This document shows, in pieces, positions 4,964 through 5,049 of a DNA stretch of 5,049 bases. The notes beneath the pieces are model-generated. The model did not search any database and was not told where the DNA came from. It saw only the letters and a list, made by a program, of their open reading frames with translations. The DNA comes from an uncultured Eubacteriales bacterium (lineage in GTDB: Bacteria; Bacillota; Clostridia; Oscillospirales; Acutalibacteraceae): NCBI GenBank assembly GCA_934630995.1, contig CAKTXU010000170.1:1-5049 (forward strand), given 5' to 3'. Both the position numbers and the translations under genes were made by a program. Positions within the stretch are counted from its first letter, which is position 1. Every line of letters begins with the position of its first letter.

Positions 4964-5021
4964 CATGATAGCAGACCCATGAAGCCGATACTTGATTTTC
5001 ACTTCGTCTTTAGTCTGGTTG
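4925..5021 (-). ncRNA. Possible short leftward RNA, or 3' end of a leftward gene
   Basis: On the minus strand an extended -10 TGTTACAAT lies at 5028-5036, with its -35 position just outside the window. Transcription from about 5021 to the U-tract at 4925 would make an RNA of about 97 nt. It could fold with CAGAC/GTCTG and GAAG/CTTC stems before the terminator. The alternative is the tail of a leftward gene: one frame is open from the edge to a TGA at 4999-5001 (ending ...QYIPTRLKTK). The window is too short to decide. Confidence 0.2.
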
Positions 5022-5049
5022 GTATATATTGTAACATATGCGTGTGGAT

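Noticed and set aside
4694..5002. 102-codon minus-strand frame opposite the XRE gene at 4649-4918
   Set aside because: It runs through the leftward terminator hairpin and then antisense to a clear HTH gene, with no ribosome site or motif.
3679..5049. Similar short sequences flanking the XRE cluster (ATCCACGCATAT at 3679-3690; ATCCACACGCATAT on the minus strand at 5036-5049), considered as element ends
   Set aside because: The match is only about 12 bases with a 2-base gap. The copies are inverted rather than direct and no recombinase is visible, so chance is the simpler explanation.
1..5049. CRISPR arrays, tRNA or rRNA genes, insertion sequences
   Set aside because: No regularly spaced repeats, cloverleaf-like segments, rRNA stretches or transposase motifs were seen on either strand.

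Overview
The window looks like chromosomal DNA of a low-to-mid-GC Gram-positive anaerobe of the Clostridia type, perhaps Oscillospiraceae/Ruminococcaceae. This is inferred from strong AGGAGG-like ribosome binding sites, frequent TTG/GTG starts, a BcrA-type ABC exporter and small stand-alone XRE regulators. No rRNA or other taxonomic marker is present, so the placement is soft.

Layout: (1) 1-308, minus strand, is a DUF4870/Tic20-like small membrane protein cut by the left edge, with a well-formed promoter at 350-378. (2) 309-509 is a divergent intergenic region. It also carries a plus-strand extended -10 promoter and a tandem TGATGAAG repeat with an 11-bp period. (3) 510-3614, plus strand, is a tightly overlapping three-gene operon: a membrane-anchored extracytoplasmic protein of unknown function, a BcrA/LanF-type ABC ATPase, and an ABC-2 permease with an unusually large loop of about 250 residues. 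Stops and starts overlap (1 nt and 8 nt), so the three products probably form one exporter or membrane-stress/immunity complex. (4) 3631-3668 is a strong bidirectional intrinsic terminator between the operon and the convergent genes that follow. (5) 3722-4918 is a more AT-rich regulatory cluster of three small XRE-family helix-turn-helix proteins: two leftward (3722-3967, 4131-4481) and one rightward (4649-4918). (6) 4919-5049 holds a hairpin whose U-tract faces leftward, plus what is either the end of a leftward gene or a short leftward RNA.

The most interesting part is 4503-4648. The leftward and rightward XRE genes seem to be driven by face-to-face promoters with the same extended -10 (TGTTAAAAT on each strand). 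Their transcripts would overlap head-on, with a 28-bp dyad between the two -10 boxes and another inverted repeat over the rightward -35. This resembles a phage-like bistable switch of the P2/186 type, although no integrase or structural phage gene is visible here. A second set of TGACAT inverted repeats surrounds overlapping promoters at 3981-4057, upstream of the third XRE gene. All promoter and operator calls were made by eye.
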